Origin: JAYPUA01 sp038133845
GTDB taxonomy: Bacteria; SAR324; NAC60-12
Assembly: GCA_038133845.1 (NCBI GenBank)
Contig: JAYPUA010000060.1
Span: 1 to 17,729 of the forward strand
Reading direction: 5' to 3'
DNA: 17,729 bases
The translations under genes and the position numbers were made by a program. Below the pieces are notes generated by a model that did no database searches, was not told the DNA's origin, and saw only the letters and a program-made list of their open reading frames with translations. Within the stretch, counting starts at the first letter, position 1. Every line of letters begins with the position of its first letter. Positions 1-7,781 of this stretch are shown one piece after another.

Positions 1-3
1 CAT

Positions 4-23
4 AAATTTTAAGCTTAAAATTT
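4..23. promoter_or_regulatory. 20-bp perfect palindrome, candidate MarR-type operator
   Basis: The 20 bases AAATTTTAAGCTTAAAATTT read identically on both strands, with arms of ten and no spacer, in AT-rich DNA that contrasts with the GC-rich genes after it. The palindrome lies about 70 bases upstream of the first operon gene. It contains TAAAAT at 16-21, which matches a sigma-70 -10 box at five of six positions; a partner -35 would fall outside the window. MarR-family proteins bind AT-rich inverted repeats of about this size as dimers, and a MarR gene is the second gene of the operon. The assignment to that regulator is inference. Confidence 0.5.
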
Positions 24-95
24 TTCTTGTGCTTTGTGTCGGAGGAGTCCACTCTCGAAGAAGAGTTCAAGGGGAACACTGTCTGGAGGATAGGG

Positions 96-2384
96 ATGAA
101 GATCGTATGCATCGGGGGAGGTCCGGGGGGGCTGTACTTTGGGATCTCAATGAAGTTGCGGGATCCGCAGCACGAGGTGTTGGTCGTGGAGCGCAACCGC
201 CCGGAGGACACGTTTGGTTGGGGCGTGGTCTTTTCGGACCAGACGATGGAGCGCCTGTACCGCAACGACCCTCCCAGCGCGAAGGAGATGTCGGAGCAGT
301 TCGCGCACTGGGACGACATCGACGTTCACTTCCGGGGGCAGGTGGTCACCTCCACGGGGCATGGCTTCTTTGGGCTGGGGCGTCAGCGCATGCTGAGCCT
401 GTTGCAGGCGCGTGCCCGTGAGCTTGGGATCCAGATGGAGTTTGAGCGGGAGTGCCTGGATCCGGAAGAGTTTCCGGACGCCGACCTGATTGTTGCCTGT
501 GACGGGATCAACAGCGCGGTCCGGGAGCGTTACGCGGAGCACTTTCGTCCGGATGTCGAGGTCCGGGCCAACAAGTTTGTCTGGCTGGGCACCCACAAGG
601 TCTTCGATGCCTTTACCTTCATCTTTGAGCACACGGAGCATGGCTGGGTCTGGGCGCATGCCTACCGCTTCAACCAGGACACGAGCACGTTCATTGTAGA
701 GTGCTCCGAAGAGACTTGGCGTCGGTTTGGGTTTGACGAGATGGCCCAGGAGGAATCCATCGCCACCTGCGAGAGGCTCTTTGCCAAGTACCTGGACGGG
801 CACTCGCTGATGAGCAACGCACGGCACCTGCGTGGCTCGGCGATGTGGATCAATTTCCGGCGAATCAGCTGCGAACGCTGGTCTCACGGGAACGTGGTGC
901 TTCTTGGCGATGCCGCACACACGGCCCACTTCTCCATCGGCTCCGGAACCAAGTTGGCGTTTGAGGACGCGATTGACCTGGCGGATGAGCTGCACCGGAG
1001 CAAGCCGCTGGCGCAGGCTCTGGAGGATTATCAGGAGCTGCGGCGTGTTGAGGTGCTGCGCCTGCAGAGCACGGCGCGCAACAGCACAGAGTGGTTTGAG
1101 AACGTGGAGCGCTACCTGCACTTCGACCCCATCCAATTCGCCTACACTCTGCTCACGCGAAGTCAGAGGGTCAGCCACGAGAACCTGCGGCTCCGGGATG
1201 CTCGATGGCTTGAAGGTGTGGAAGCCTGGTTTGCCGAGCAATCCGGAACCGCCAGTGCGTCCCCATCGCGACCGCCGATGTTTGTCCCGTACGCCGTGCG
1301 CGGCCTGCAGTTGGCCAACCGCGTGGTGGTCTCTCCGATGTCGATGTACAGCGCAGAGGATGGGACTCCGGACGACTTCCACCTGGTCCACTATGGAGCA
1401 CGAGCGCAGGGAGGAGCCGGGTTGGTGTTCACGGAGATGACCGACATCACCCGTGAAGGGCGAATCACCCCCGGATGTGCCGGTCTCTACAAGAAGGAGC
1501 ATGTTTCGGCCTGGAAGCGTATCGTCGACTTCGTCCACACACACACCACGGCAAAGATGGCCATCCAGTTGGGACACGCTGGCCCCAAAGGCTCAACCAA
1601 GCCGCTCTGGGAAGGCGAGGACCAGCCCCTGGACTCCGGGAACTGGCCTCTGATTTCGCCCTCCGCCCTGCCTTACGCACCCCACCTGCAGGTTCCCCGC
1701 GAGATGAATCAGCAGGACCTGCAGGCTATCCAGGAGGCGTTTGTGCTGGCCACGGAGCGAGCCGAAGCGGCAGGCTTCGACTGGGTGGAGTTGCACTGTG
1801 CTCACGGTTACCTGCTCTCGGCATTCCTCACTCCGCTGCTGAACCAAAGGACCGACGACTACGGGGGCTCGCTGGAAAATCGACTGCGCTACCCGCTGGA
1901 GGTCTTCCGAGCAATGCGTGCGGTGTGGCCGGAGCACAAGCCGATGTCGGTCCGCATCTCCGCAAGTGACTGGATGGAGGGCGGAGTGGATGCAGACGAG
2001 GCCGTCTTGATGGCCCGGGCCTTCAAGGAGGCCGGATGCGACATGATCGACGTCTCTGCCGGCCAGACTCATCCACAGGCCAAGCCGATCTACGGCCGCA
2101 TGTTTCAGACACCGTTTGCTGACCGAATCCGCAACGAGGCCAAGGTGCCGACCATGGCTGTGGGGAACATCTATGAAATTGACCATGTCAATTCAATCCT
2201 GGTGGCCGGAAGAGCGGATCTGTGCTGTCTGGCCCGGCCACACCTGAGCGATCCGTACTGGACGCTGCATGCCGCGGCAGAGCAGGGCTATCGAGGCCAG
2301 GCCTGGCCTGTACAGTACCTCTCCGGAAAGGCTCAGCTGGAGCGAAACCTGGAGCGTGCGGCCTCACAGGCCACGCTCATCTGA
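96..2384 (+). CDS. 2-aminobenzoyl-CoA monooxygenase/reductase-type fusion (salicylyl-CoA 5-hydroxylase / old yellow enzyme)
   Basis: This 762-residue protein has two enzyme domains. Residues 1 to about 385 form an FAD aromatic hydroxylase with a dinucleotide fold at the N-terminus (GGGPGG, 7-12) and the second FAD motif LGDAAHTAHFSIGSG at about 270-284. Residues from about 394 to 755 form an FMN old-yellow-enzyme reductase, with the domain start PMFVPYAVRGLQLANRVVV, the active-site histidines of ELHCAHGYLL (about 567 and 570) and the NQRTDDYGGSLENR motif. The family includes the Azoarcus evansii enzyme that hydroxylates 2-aminobenzoyl-CoA at C5 with O2 and NADH and then reduces the ring. ATG 96 is chosen because GGAGGA ends five bases before it and the FAD fold begins at once; a TTG at 27 would add 23 unsupported residues. 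The substrate could instead be salicylyl-CoA. The downstream CoA ligase supports a CoA-thioester substrate. Confidence 0.93.
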   Translation: MKIVCIGGGPGGLYFGISMKLRDPQHEVLVVERNRPEDTFGWGVVFSDQTMERLYRNDPPSAKEMSEQFAHWDDIDVHFRGQVVTSTGHGFFGLGRQRMLSLLQARARELGIQMEFERECLDPEEFPDADLIVACDGINSAVRERYAEHFRPDVEVRANKFVWLGTHKVFDAFTFIFEHTEHGWVWAHAYRFNQDTSTFIVECSEETWRRFGFDEMAQEESIATCERLFAKYLDGHSLMSNARHLRGSAMWINFRRISCERWSHGNVVLLGDAAHTAHFSIGSGTKLAFEDAIDLADELHRSKPLAQALEDYQELRRVEVLRLQSTARNSTEWFENVERYLHFDPIQFAYTLLTRSQRVSHENLRLRDARWLEGVEAWFAEQSGTASASPSRPPMFVPYAVRGLQLANRVVVSPMSMYSAEDGTPDDFHLVHYGARAQGGAGLVFTEMTDITREGRITPGCAGLYKKEHVSAWKRIVDFVHTHTTAKMAIQLGHAGPKGSTKPLWEGEDQPLDSGNWPLISPSALPYAPHLQVPREMNQQDLQAIQEAFVLATERAEAAGFDWVELHCAHGYLLSAFLTPLLNQRTDDYGGSLENRLRYPLEVFRAMRAVWPEHKPMSVRISASDWMEGGVDADEAVLMARAFKEAGCDMIDVSAGQTHPQAKPIYGRMFQTPFADRIRNEAKVPTMAVGNIYEIDHVNSILVAGRADLCCLARPHLSDPYWTLHAAAEQGYRGQAWPVQYLSGKAQLERNLERAASQATLI

Positions 2385-2393
2385 GGCCTGCAG

Positions 2394-2876
2394 GTGAACT
2401 CCTCGCCGATGCCTCAAGGAGAGGACCCGCGACCTCCGGAGGAGTTGGTCGCGCTGCGCCTGCGCCTTTGGCTGCGAATGCTGCGCTGCACCACCCGTGT
2501 GGAAAACACTCTGCGACAGCGCCTCCGGGAGCGGTTCAACCTCACCTTGCCGCAGTTCGACCTGCTGGCCGCGTTGTATCGCACTGATCAGCGGATGACG
2601 ATGTCGGAGCTGTCGAGCTACCTGCTGGTCTCCAATGGCAACGTCACCGGCCTGGTGAAGCGCCTGGAGCAGTTCGGATGGGTCGCCAGCGAGCGCCTCC
2701 CGGAAGATCGGAGGACCCAGCAGGTCTGGTTGACGGGAGAGGGAAAACAGCAGTTCGAGCGCTTTGCCTCCGAACACCATCAGTGGGTGGCAGAACTTCT
2801 CGCCGGTGCCGAGGGGCACGAGGAGCAACTGACAGAGAGGCTTCAGCAGGTCCGAGACGGCCTGCCGGAAACCTAG
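2394..2876 (+). CDS. MarR family transcriptional regulator
   Basis: The 160-residue protein has the winged-helix layout of MarR. There is an N-terminal helix rich in Leu and Arg, a recognition helix region (MTMSELSSYLLVSNGNVTG), then the helix VKRLEQFGWV and the wing motif DRRTQQVWLTGEGKQQF. MarR dimers typically repress aromatic-catabolism operons and are released by an aromatic acid or its CoA thioester. The gene sits ten bases after the monooxygenase and just before the CoA ligase, so it probably autoregulates this operon, perhaps through the palindrome at 4-23 (inference). The GTG start at 2394 is preferred because GAGG ends seven bases upstream; the in-frame ATG at 2409 has no well-spaced site. 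Confidence 0.9.
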   Translation: MNSSPMPQGEDPRPPEELVALRLRLWLRMLRCTTRVENTLRQRLRERFNLTLPQFDLLAALYRTDQRMTMSELSSYLLVSNGNVTGLVKRLEQFGWVASERLPEDRRTQQVWLTGEGKQQFERFASEHHQWVAELLAGAEGHEEQLTERLQQVRDGLPET

Positions 2877-2898
2877 CATTACACACCAAGGGGGAAAC

Positions 2899-4497
2899 AT
2901 GACCGCTTATCAGGACTCGTTTGCCAAGGACCGTCTTCCACCACCGGGTCAGTGGCCGGAGCTGATTCATCTGGAAGAGCTGGGCTATCCGGAGACGCTC
3001 AACTGTGCCGGACCGTTGCTGGATGACGCCGTGTCGGAGGGACACGGAGGCCGGACGGTGATCACCACACCGGAAGGAAGCTGGACCTATGCAGAGCTGC
3101 AGGCAGACGCCAACCGCATCGCCCGTGTTTTGACTGAAGACCTGGGGCTGATTTCCGGGAATCGGGTGCTGCTGCGGGGACCGAACAACTACATGATGGT
3201 CGCCTGCTGGTTTGGTGTGGTCAAGGCTGGAGGGATCGCGGTGGCCACCATGCCCCTGCTACGTGCTCCGGAGCTGAAGACGATCCTGAACAAGGCCGAG
3301 ATCCGCTTCGCGCTGTGTGATCATCGCCTGCTGGACGAGTTGAATCAGGCGCGTCCGGACTCCATGCTGGAACACGTCCTCGCCTTTGGAAATTCCGACC
3401 TGGAAGGGCAGATGGTGTCCAAGCCGGCGGCGTTTCCCACGTTCCCGGCCCGGCAGAATGACGTTTGCCTGATCGCTTTCACCTCGGGAACCACAGGCCT
3501 GCCCAAGGCCGCAGCCCACTTCCACCGGGACATGCTGACGATCTGCAAGACCTACAGCGCAGAATGCCTCCAGCCGGTTTCGGAAGACCGCTTCATTGGC
3601 AGCCCTCCGCTGGCCTTCACCTTTGGCCTGGGAGGCCTGGTGCTGTTCCCGATGCATGCCCGCGCCAGCACCATCCTGCTGGAGCAGGCAGGTCCGGATC
3701 AACTCTTGGAGGCCATCCGCAGGTACGAGGCCACCGCCGTGTTCACCTCCCCCACCGCCTACCGCTTCATGCTCAACCACCTCGACCAGTCGCCTCTGCC
3801 CTCCCTGCGTTTTGGTGTCTCGGCCGGAGAAACCTTGCCGCAGCCGACCTTTGACGCCTGGAAGGAGAAGACCGGGATGGAACTGCTGGACGGGATTGGC
3901 TCCACGGAGATGCTCCACATCTTCATTTCCTCACGACCGGATCGACTGAGGCCGGGAGCGACCGGAACCCCGGTTCCTGGTTACGAAGCCCAGGTCGTCG
4001 ATGAGGAGATGAACCCGGTCCCTCCGGGGACAACCGGAATTTTGGCTGTGCGCGGTCCAACCGGGTGTACCTACCTCGATGATGAGCGCCAGCAAAAGTA
4101 CGTCCGTGAGGGCTGGAACCTCACAGGAGACGCGTATCAGGTGGATGAAGAAGGCTTCTTCTGGTTTCAGGCGCGGACCGACGACATGATCATCTCCTCC
4201 GGATACAACATCGCTGGGCCAGAGGTGGAGGCTGCGCTGATGGCCCACCCGTCCGTAGCCGAGTGTGCGGTGATCGGAGTCGCCGACGAGCAGCGGGGGC
4301 AGCTCGTCAAGGCCTTTGTTGTGCTTCGGGAGGAGCAGGAGGCCTCTGCGGAAAAGGGGAGCGAACTGCAAGAGTTTGTGAAGAACACCATTGCACCGTA
4401 CAAGTATCCGCGCCGCATCGAGTTTGTCTCCACGCTTCCGAAAACCGAGACCGGCAAAGTACAGCGCTTTCGCCTGCGACAGCAGGAGTCCGGATGA
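2899..4497 (+). CDS. 2-aminobenzoate/benzoate-type CoA ligase (AMP-forming)
   Basis: This is a full-length 532-residue member of the ANL adenylating-enzyme superfamily. Visible motifs are the phosphate loop TSGTTGLPK (195-203), the adenine-binding GIGSTEM (332-338), the TGD core (409-411), the hinge region QARTDDMIISSGYNIAGPEV (424-443) and the C-terminal catalytic lysine K520 in KTETGKVQR. Such enzymes convert a carboxylic acid, ATP and CoA to the acyl-CoA, AMP and pyrophosphate in the cytoplasm. Overall sequence type and the neighbouring fusion enzyme point to 2-aminobenzoate, benzoate or salicylate as substrate, but the side chains that choose between them cannot be judged by eye. A purine- and G-rich ribosome site (AAGGGGGAAAC) lies just before ATG 2899. 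The stop overlaps the next start by four bases, so the two genes are probably translationally coupled. Confidence 0.92.
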   Translation: MTAYQDSFAKDRLPPPGQWPELIHLEELGYPETLNCAGPLLDDAVSEGHGGRTVITTPEGSWTYAELQADANRIARVLTEDLGLISGNRVLLRGPNNYMMVACWFGVVKAGGIAVATMPLLRAPELKTILNKAEIRFALCDHRLLDELNQARPDSMLEHVLAFGNSDLEGQMVSKPAAFPTFPARQNDVCLIAFTSGTTGLPKAAAHFHRDMLTICKTYSAECLQPVSEDRFIGSPPLAFTFGLGGLVLFPMHARASTILLEQAGPDQLLEAIRRYEATAVFTSPTAYRFMLNHLDQSPLPSLRFGVSAGETLPQPTFDAWKEKTGMELLDGIGSTEMLHIFISSRPDRLRPGATGTPVPGYEAQVVDEEMNPVPPGTTGILAVRGPTGCTYLDDERQQKYVREGWNLTGDAYQVDEEGFFWFQARTDDMIISSGYNIAGPEVEAALMAHPSVAECAVIGVADEQRGQLVKAFVVLREEQEASAEKGSELQEFVKNTIAPYKYPRRIEFVSTLPKTETGKVQRFRLRQQESG

Positions 4498-4895
4498 AGC
4501 GCATTCTGCAGCCTCCGGGCTGGCCTCAGGCAAAGGGCTACTCCAACGGAGTGGCGACGCGTGGAACGCTGGTGTTTGTTGCAGGACAGGTTGGCTGGAC
4601 CCCGGAAGGTGTCTTCGAGAGCGATCGCTTCAGCGAGCAGCTGCGGCAGGCGCTGCTCAACACGCTGGCGGTACTGGCAGAAGCTCCCGCCGGTCCGGAG
4701 CAGATCGTCCGGATGACCTGGTACATCACGACCCGCGAAGAGTACCTCGATCAGCTAAAGGAAGTCGGGCAGGTCTGGCGAGAGCTGATGGGCAAGAACT
4801 ATCCTCCCATGAGTGTTGTGGAAGTGAGCGCCTTGGTGGAGTCGCGTGCCAAGGTGGAAGTGGAGGTTACCGCTGTTATTCCGGATGAATCATGA
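4494..4895 (+). CDS. RidA/YjgF/Rid family protein, possible enamine or aminomuconate deaminase relative
   Basis: The 133-residue protein has the usual Rid length and fold pattern, with the N-terminal YSNGV strand and GTLVFVAGQVG (24-34), the central helix and the C-terminal VEVEVTAVIP strand. Canonical RidA hydrolyses reactive enamines and imines using an arginine in the segment PARS near residue 105. Here the matching segment is PPMS, with Met at about 106, so that arginine is missing, as in the Rid subfamilies that lack the classical activity. ATG 4494 lies inside the ligase stop (ATGA) and has AGGAG five bases upstream. Rid proteins in aminobenzoate and aminomuconate pathways are proposed to remove the amino nitrogen from ring-derived enamines; that role here is inference. 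Confidence 0.88.
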   Translation: MKRILQPPGWPQAKGYSNGVATRGTLVFVAGQVGWTPEGVFESDRFSEQLRQALLNTLAVLAEAPAGPEQIVRMTWYITTREEYLDQLKEVGQVWRELMGKNYPPMSVVEVSALVESRAKVEVEVTAVIPDES

Positions 4896-5725
4896 CCCTC
4901 TTGACCCGTGACGACTACGCTGCCTTTCCCTACTTTCCTGCAGACCATCGGCTGCACTACGGTGCTCAATCGGACCAGTTCGGGGACCTGTACCTCCCTC
5001 AAGGGGCAGGGCCGCATCCGGTGGTGGTTCTAATGCACGGAGGGTGCTGGCGTCAACGGTTTGGACTGGAGCCGATGAGCTCGCTGTGCGAGGCGATCCG
5101 TCAGGAAGGCTTCGCCGTCTGGAACCTGGAATACCGCCGGCTTGAAGGGGCCGGGGGATGGCCCATGACGTTTCAGGACGTCGCCGCTGGAGCGGATTTT
5201 CTCCGGAGCCTCTCCGAACAGTTTGACCTGGACCTGGGACGGGCTGTGGTTGCCGGGCACTCTGCCGGAGGGCACCTGGCCCTCTGGCTGGCCTGCCGGG
5301 GCAACCTCCCGGAGGCCTCCGAACTTTATGCTCCGGAACCGCTGGAGTTTCACGGGGTGCTCTCGCTGGCCGGAGTGGAGGACCTGGCAGAGGGGGTGAG
5401 GCGAGACATCTGCTTTGGCGCCTGTGCGCAGCTGGTGGGAGGACCTCCGGAAGAGGTCCCGGAGCGCTACTCCCAGGCCTCGCCTCTGGAGCTGATGCCG
5501 ATCCGGATTCCGCACTCGCACCTCGTGGGAGAGGAAGACCCAATCGTTCCGGCAGACTATGTGGCGACGTGTGTTGAGCGCTCCCGAAATCTCCCGCTTC
5601 CTGAGGGCTCGCTCCCGAACATCCGCCTGGAGACCGTCCCGAATGCCGGACATTTTGAGGTGGTGGCTCCTCACTCCAGCACCTGGCCGCTCATTCGGGA
5701 GATGCTGCTGGAGCTGATGCCCTAG
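4892..5725 (+). CDS. alpha/beta hydrolase, kynurenine-formamidase/esterase-like
   Basis: The 277-residue protein carries the full catalytic set of the alpha/beta-hydrolase fold. The oxyanion-hole motif is HGGCW (49-53), the nucleophile is S124 in GHSAG, and the probable acid and base are D216 in GEEDPIVP and H254 in NAGHFEV. No signal peptide is visible, so it is cytoplasmic. The HGG-x-W motif is shared with kynurenine formamidases and related carboxylesterases. Formamidase activity would feed anthranilate formation from tryptophan, but neither a tryptophan dioxygenase nor a kynureninase is in the window. Hydrolysis of a ring-opened CoA ester, lactone or amide is equally possible. ATG 4892 overlaps the upstream stop (ATGA), placing it in the same operon. 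Family is sure; substrate unknown. Confidence 0.85.
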   Translation: MTLLTRDDYAAFPYFPADHRLHYGAQSDQFGDLYLPQGAGPHPVVVLMHGGCWRQRFGLEPMSSLCEAIRQEGFAVWNLEYRRLEGAGGWPMTFQDVAAGADFLRSLSEQFDLDLGRAVVAGHSAGGHLALWLACRGNLPEASELYAPEPLEFHGVLSLAGVEDLAEGVRRDICFGACAQLVGGPPEEVPERYSQASPLELMPIRIPHSHLVGEEDPIVPADYVATCVERSRNLPLPEGSLPNIRLETVPNAGHFEVVAPHSSTWPLIREMLLELMP

Positions 5726-5758
5726 GCCCTGTTTCTGTCATCAAAACACCAAATTGCC

Positions 5759-6568
5759 ATGAGTTTTCAAGAATTTCGCCCACAACACTTTCAGTGGGAG
5801 TTGAGTGACGCCTTGGCCACGATCACACTGAATCGTCCGGAGCGCAAGAACCCGCTCACCTTTGAATCCTATGCCGAGCTGAGGGACACCTTCCGGGGCC
5901 TGGCGTATGCCGAAGAGGTGAAGGCCGTTGTCCTGTCTGGAGCTGGAGGAAATTTCTGTTCCGGGGGAGACGTACACGAAATCATTGGACCTCTGACCAG
6001 GATGAGCATGAAGGAACTGCTGGCCTTCACGCGTATGACTGGCGATCTGGTGAAGGCGATGCGGGCCTGCCCTCAGCCGATTCTGGCAGCTGTAGAGGGC
6101 ATCTGTGTTGGCGCCGGCGCGATTCTGGCGATGGCTTCTGATTTAAGATATGCCTCTTCAGAAGCCAAGGTCGCCTTCCTCTTTACCCGCGTGGGGCTCG
6201 CCGGATGTGACATGGGCGCTTGTGCGATGCTCCCCCGGATCATCGGTCAGGGGCGGGCCTCGGAGCTGCTGTTCAGCGGACGAAGCATGGGCGCCGAGGA
6301 GGGCGAACGCTGGGGGTTCTTCAACGCTCTGTACGACTCCGAGAACCTGCTCCGTGAGACCCAGACGGTTGCACGCAAGTTGATCGAAGGGCCGAACTTT
6401 GCCCACGGGATCACCAAGACCATGCTTCACCAGGAGTGGAACATGGGAATCGACCAGGCCATTGAGGCCGAAGCTCAGGCCCAGGCGATCTGTATGCAGA
6501 CGCAGGATTTTGTGCGGGCGTACGAAGCCTTCGTGGCCAAGCAGAAACCCGTTTTTGAGGGCGATTGA
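5759..6568 (+). CDS. crotonase / enoyl-CoA hydratase family protein, atypical active site
   Basis: The 269-residue protein is a standard-length crotonase acting on CoA thioesters. The two oxyanion-hole regions are visible as GGNFCSGGD (63-71) and GICVGAGAILAM (114-125). Aligned by eye, the two glutamates used by true hydratases are absent: Ile122 stands at the first and Thr143 or Arg144 at the second. An aspartate, D151 in GCDMGACAMLPR, falls where PaaG-type isomerases and hydrolase-type crotonases carry Asp. The enzyme may therefore isomerise or hydrolytically open the ring rather than add water to a double bond (inference). A 33-base gap separates it from the hydrolase, and no convincing Shine-Dalgarno site precedes ATG 5759. 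It abuts the acyl-CoA dehydrogenase, which supports a beta-oxidation-like role. Confidence 0.9.
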   Translation: MSFQEFRPQHFQWELSDALATITLNRPERKNPLTFESYAELRDTFRGLAYAEEVKAVVLSGAGGNFCSGGDVHEIIGPLTRMSMKELLAFTRMTGDLVKAMRACPQPILAAVEGICVGAGAILAMASDLRYASSEAKVAFLFTRVGLAGCDMGACAMLPRIIGQGRASELLFSGRSMGAEEGERWGFFNALYDSENLLRETQTVARKLIEGPNFAHGITKTMLHQEWNMGIDQAIEAEAQAQAICMQTQDFVRAYEAFVAKQKPVFEGD

Positions 6569-7774
6569 ATGCCGGATCGCAGCTTCCTGGAGTGGCCGTT
6601 TTTTGAAGATCGTCATCGGCAGTTGGCCGAAGACCTGGAGTCCTGGTGTGCCCGAGAACTGGTTCCGGATCATGGAAAAACCGTTGCCGAAGTGGATGCG
6701 GCCTCAGTCAAGCTGGTGCGGCAACTGGCAGAGTCCGGGTGGCTGCGCTGGTGTGTCCCGGAAGCCGGAGGCAGTCTGGAGGTCCGGGCCTTGTGCCTGA
6801 TCCGCGAAACCTTGGGACGCTTCTGGGGTCTGGCGGACTTTGCCTTCGCAATGCAAGGGCTTGGAAGTGGGGCGATCACTCTCTTTGGCAACGAATCTCA
6901 AAAAGCCAGCGTGTTGCCAAAGGTCCGCTCCGGAGAGTGGCTGGGAGCGTTTGCCCTGACAGAGCCTGAAGCCGGCTCGGACGTAGCCAATCTGGCACTT
7001 GCCGCAGAGCCAGAAGGTGAGGAGTTTGTCCTCAACGGGGAAAAGACCTGGATCTCGAACGGAGGGATCGCCGGGTTCTACACCGTGTTTGCACGCACAG
7101 GCGGTGTTCCGGGGGCCAAAGGCCTGAGTGCCTTCATCGTCGAGGCGGAAACTCCTGGCCTGGAGATCACCGAGCGGCTGGAGGTGATGGCTCCGCATCC
7201 GCTGGCACGGTTGAGCTTTCGTGATTGCCGGATTCCTCAAAGCCAGCTCTTGGGAAATCTGGGGGACGGCTTCCGGATTGCCATGAGCACTCTGGATGTG
7301 TTCCGTCCTTCGGTGGGGGCTGCGGCTCTGGGGTTTGCACGCCGTGCCCTGGAGGAAGCGCTGGAGCGCGTGACCACCCGGAAGCTCTTTGGCAAGACGA
7401 TGGATCAGCTTCCGCTGGTGCAGGCCAAGCTGGGCGAGATGGCCCTGCAGATCGACGCCAGCGCCCTGCTGGTCTATCGAGCGGCCTGGCTCCGGGACAC
7501 CCAACCCGGACGGATCACCCGCGAGGCCTCCATGGCCAAGCTCCATGCTACAGAGTCCGCACAGCAGGTGATTGATGCCGCAGTCCAGGTGTTTGGGGGA
7601 CTCGGAGTGCAGTCCGGAATGCCTGTGGAGGAGTTGTATCGGGAAATCCGGGCGCTGCGCATCTACGAAGGCGCCTCCGAAGTGCAGCAGCTGATCATCG
7701 GAAATCAGACGCTGCAGCGGTTTGGTGAGGGGCGCTGCGGCGCTCAGGCCAAAAAGCTTCCCGGCACCTGGTGA
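6569..7774 (+). CDS. acyl-CoA dehydrogenase family protein
   Basis: This 401-residue flavoprotein has the three-part acyl-CoA dehydrogenase architecture. It has an N-terminal helical domain, the middle-domain signature TEPEAGSD (131-138) followed by GEKTWISNG, and the C-terminal helical domain with VFGGLGV and the base glutamate E367 in RIYEGASEVQ. The position of that glutamate is that of short/medium-chain and glutaryl-CoA-type enzymes. It introduces a double bond next to the thioester and passes electrons to electron-transferring flavoprotein, which is not encoded here. The start follows the crotonase stop directly (TGA then ATG), with GAGGG seven bases upstream, so the two are expressed together. 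A substrate from the dearomatised or opened ring is likely by context. Confidence 0.93.
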   Translation: MPDRSFLEWPFFEDRHRQLAEDLESWCARELVPDHGKTVAEVDAASVKLVRQLAESGWLRWCVPEAGGSLEVRALCLIRETLGRFWGLADFAFAMQGLGSGAITLFGNESQKASVLPKVRSGEWLGAFALTEPEAGSDVANLALAAEPEGEEFVLNGEKTWISNGGIAGFYTVFARTGGVPGAKGLSAFIVEAETPGLEITERLEVMAPHPLARLSFRDCRIPQSQLLGNLGDGFRIAMSTLDVFRPSVGAAALGFARRALEEALERVTTRKLFGKTMDQLPLVQAKLGEMALQIDASALLVYRAAWLRDTQPGRITREASMAKLHATESAQQVIDAAVQVFGGLGVQSGMPVEELYREIRALRIYEGASEVQQLIIGNQTLQRFGEGRCGAQAKKLPGTW

Positions 7775-7781
7775 AGCGCGC

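Noticed and set aside
147..1577. Long 476-codon open frame on the minus strand inside the monooxygenase gene
   Set aside because: It is a shadow of the forward gene in high-GC DNA: no recognisable domain, low-complexity composition and no ribosome site, while the forward frame has clear flavoprotein motifs.
4892..5725. Firm assignment of the alpha/beta hydrolase as kynurenine formamidase
   Set aside because: Only the HGG-x-W and GHSAG motifs support it, and these are shared with many esterases; the other tryptophan-to-anthranilate genes are missing here.
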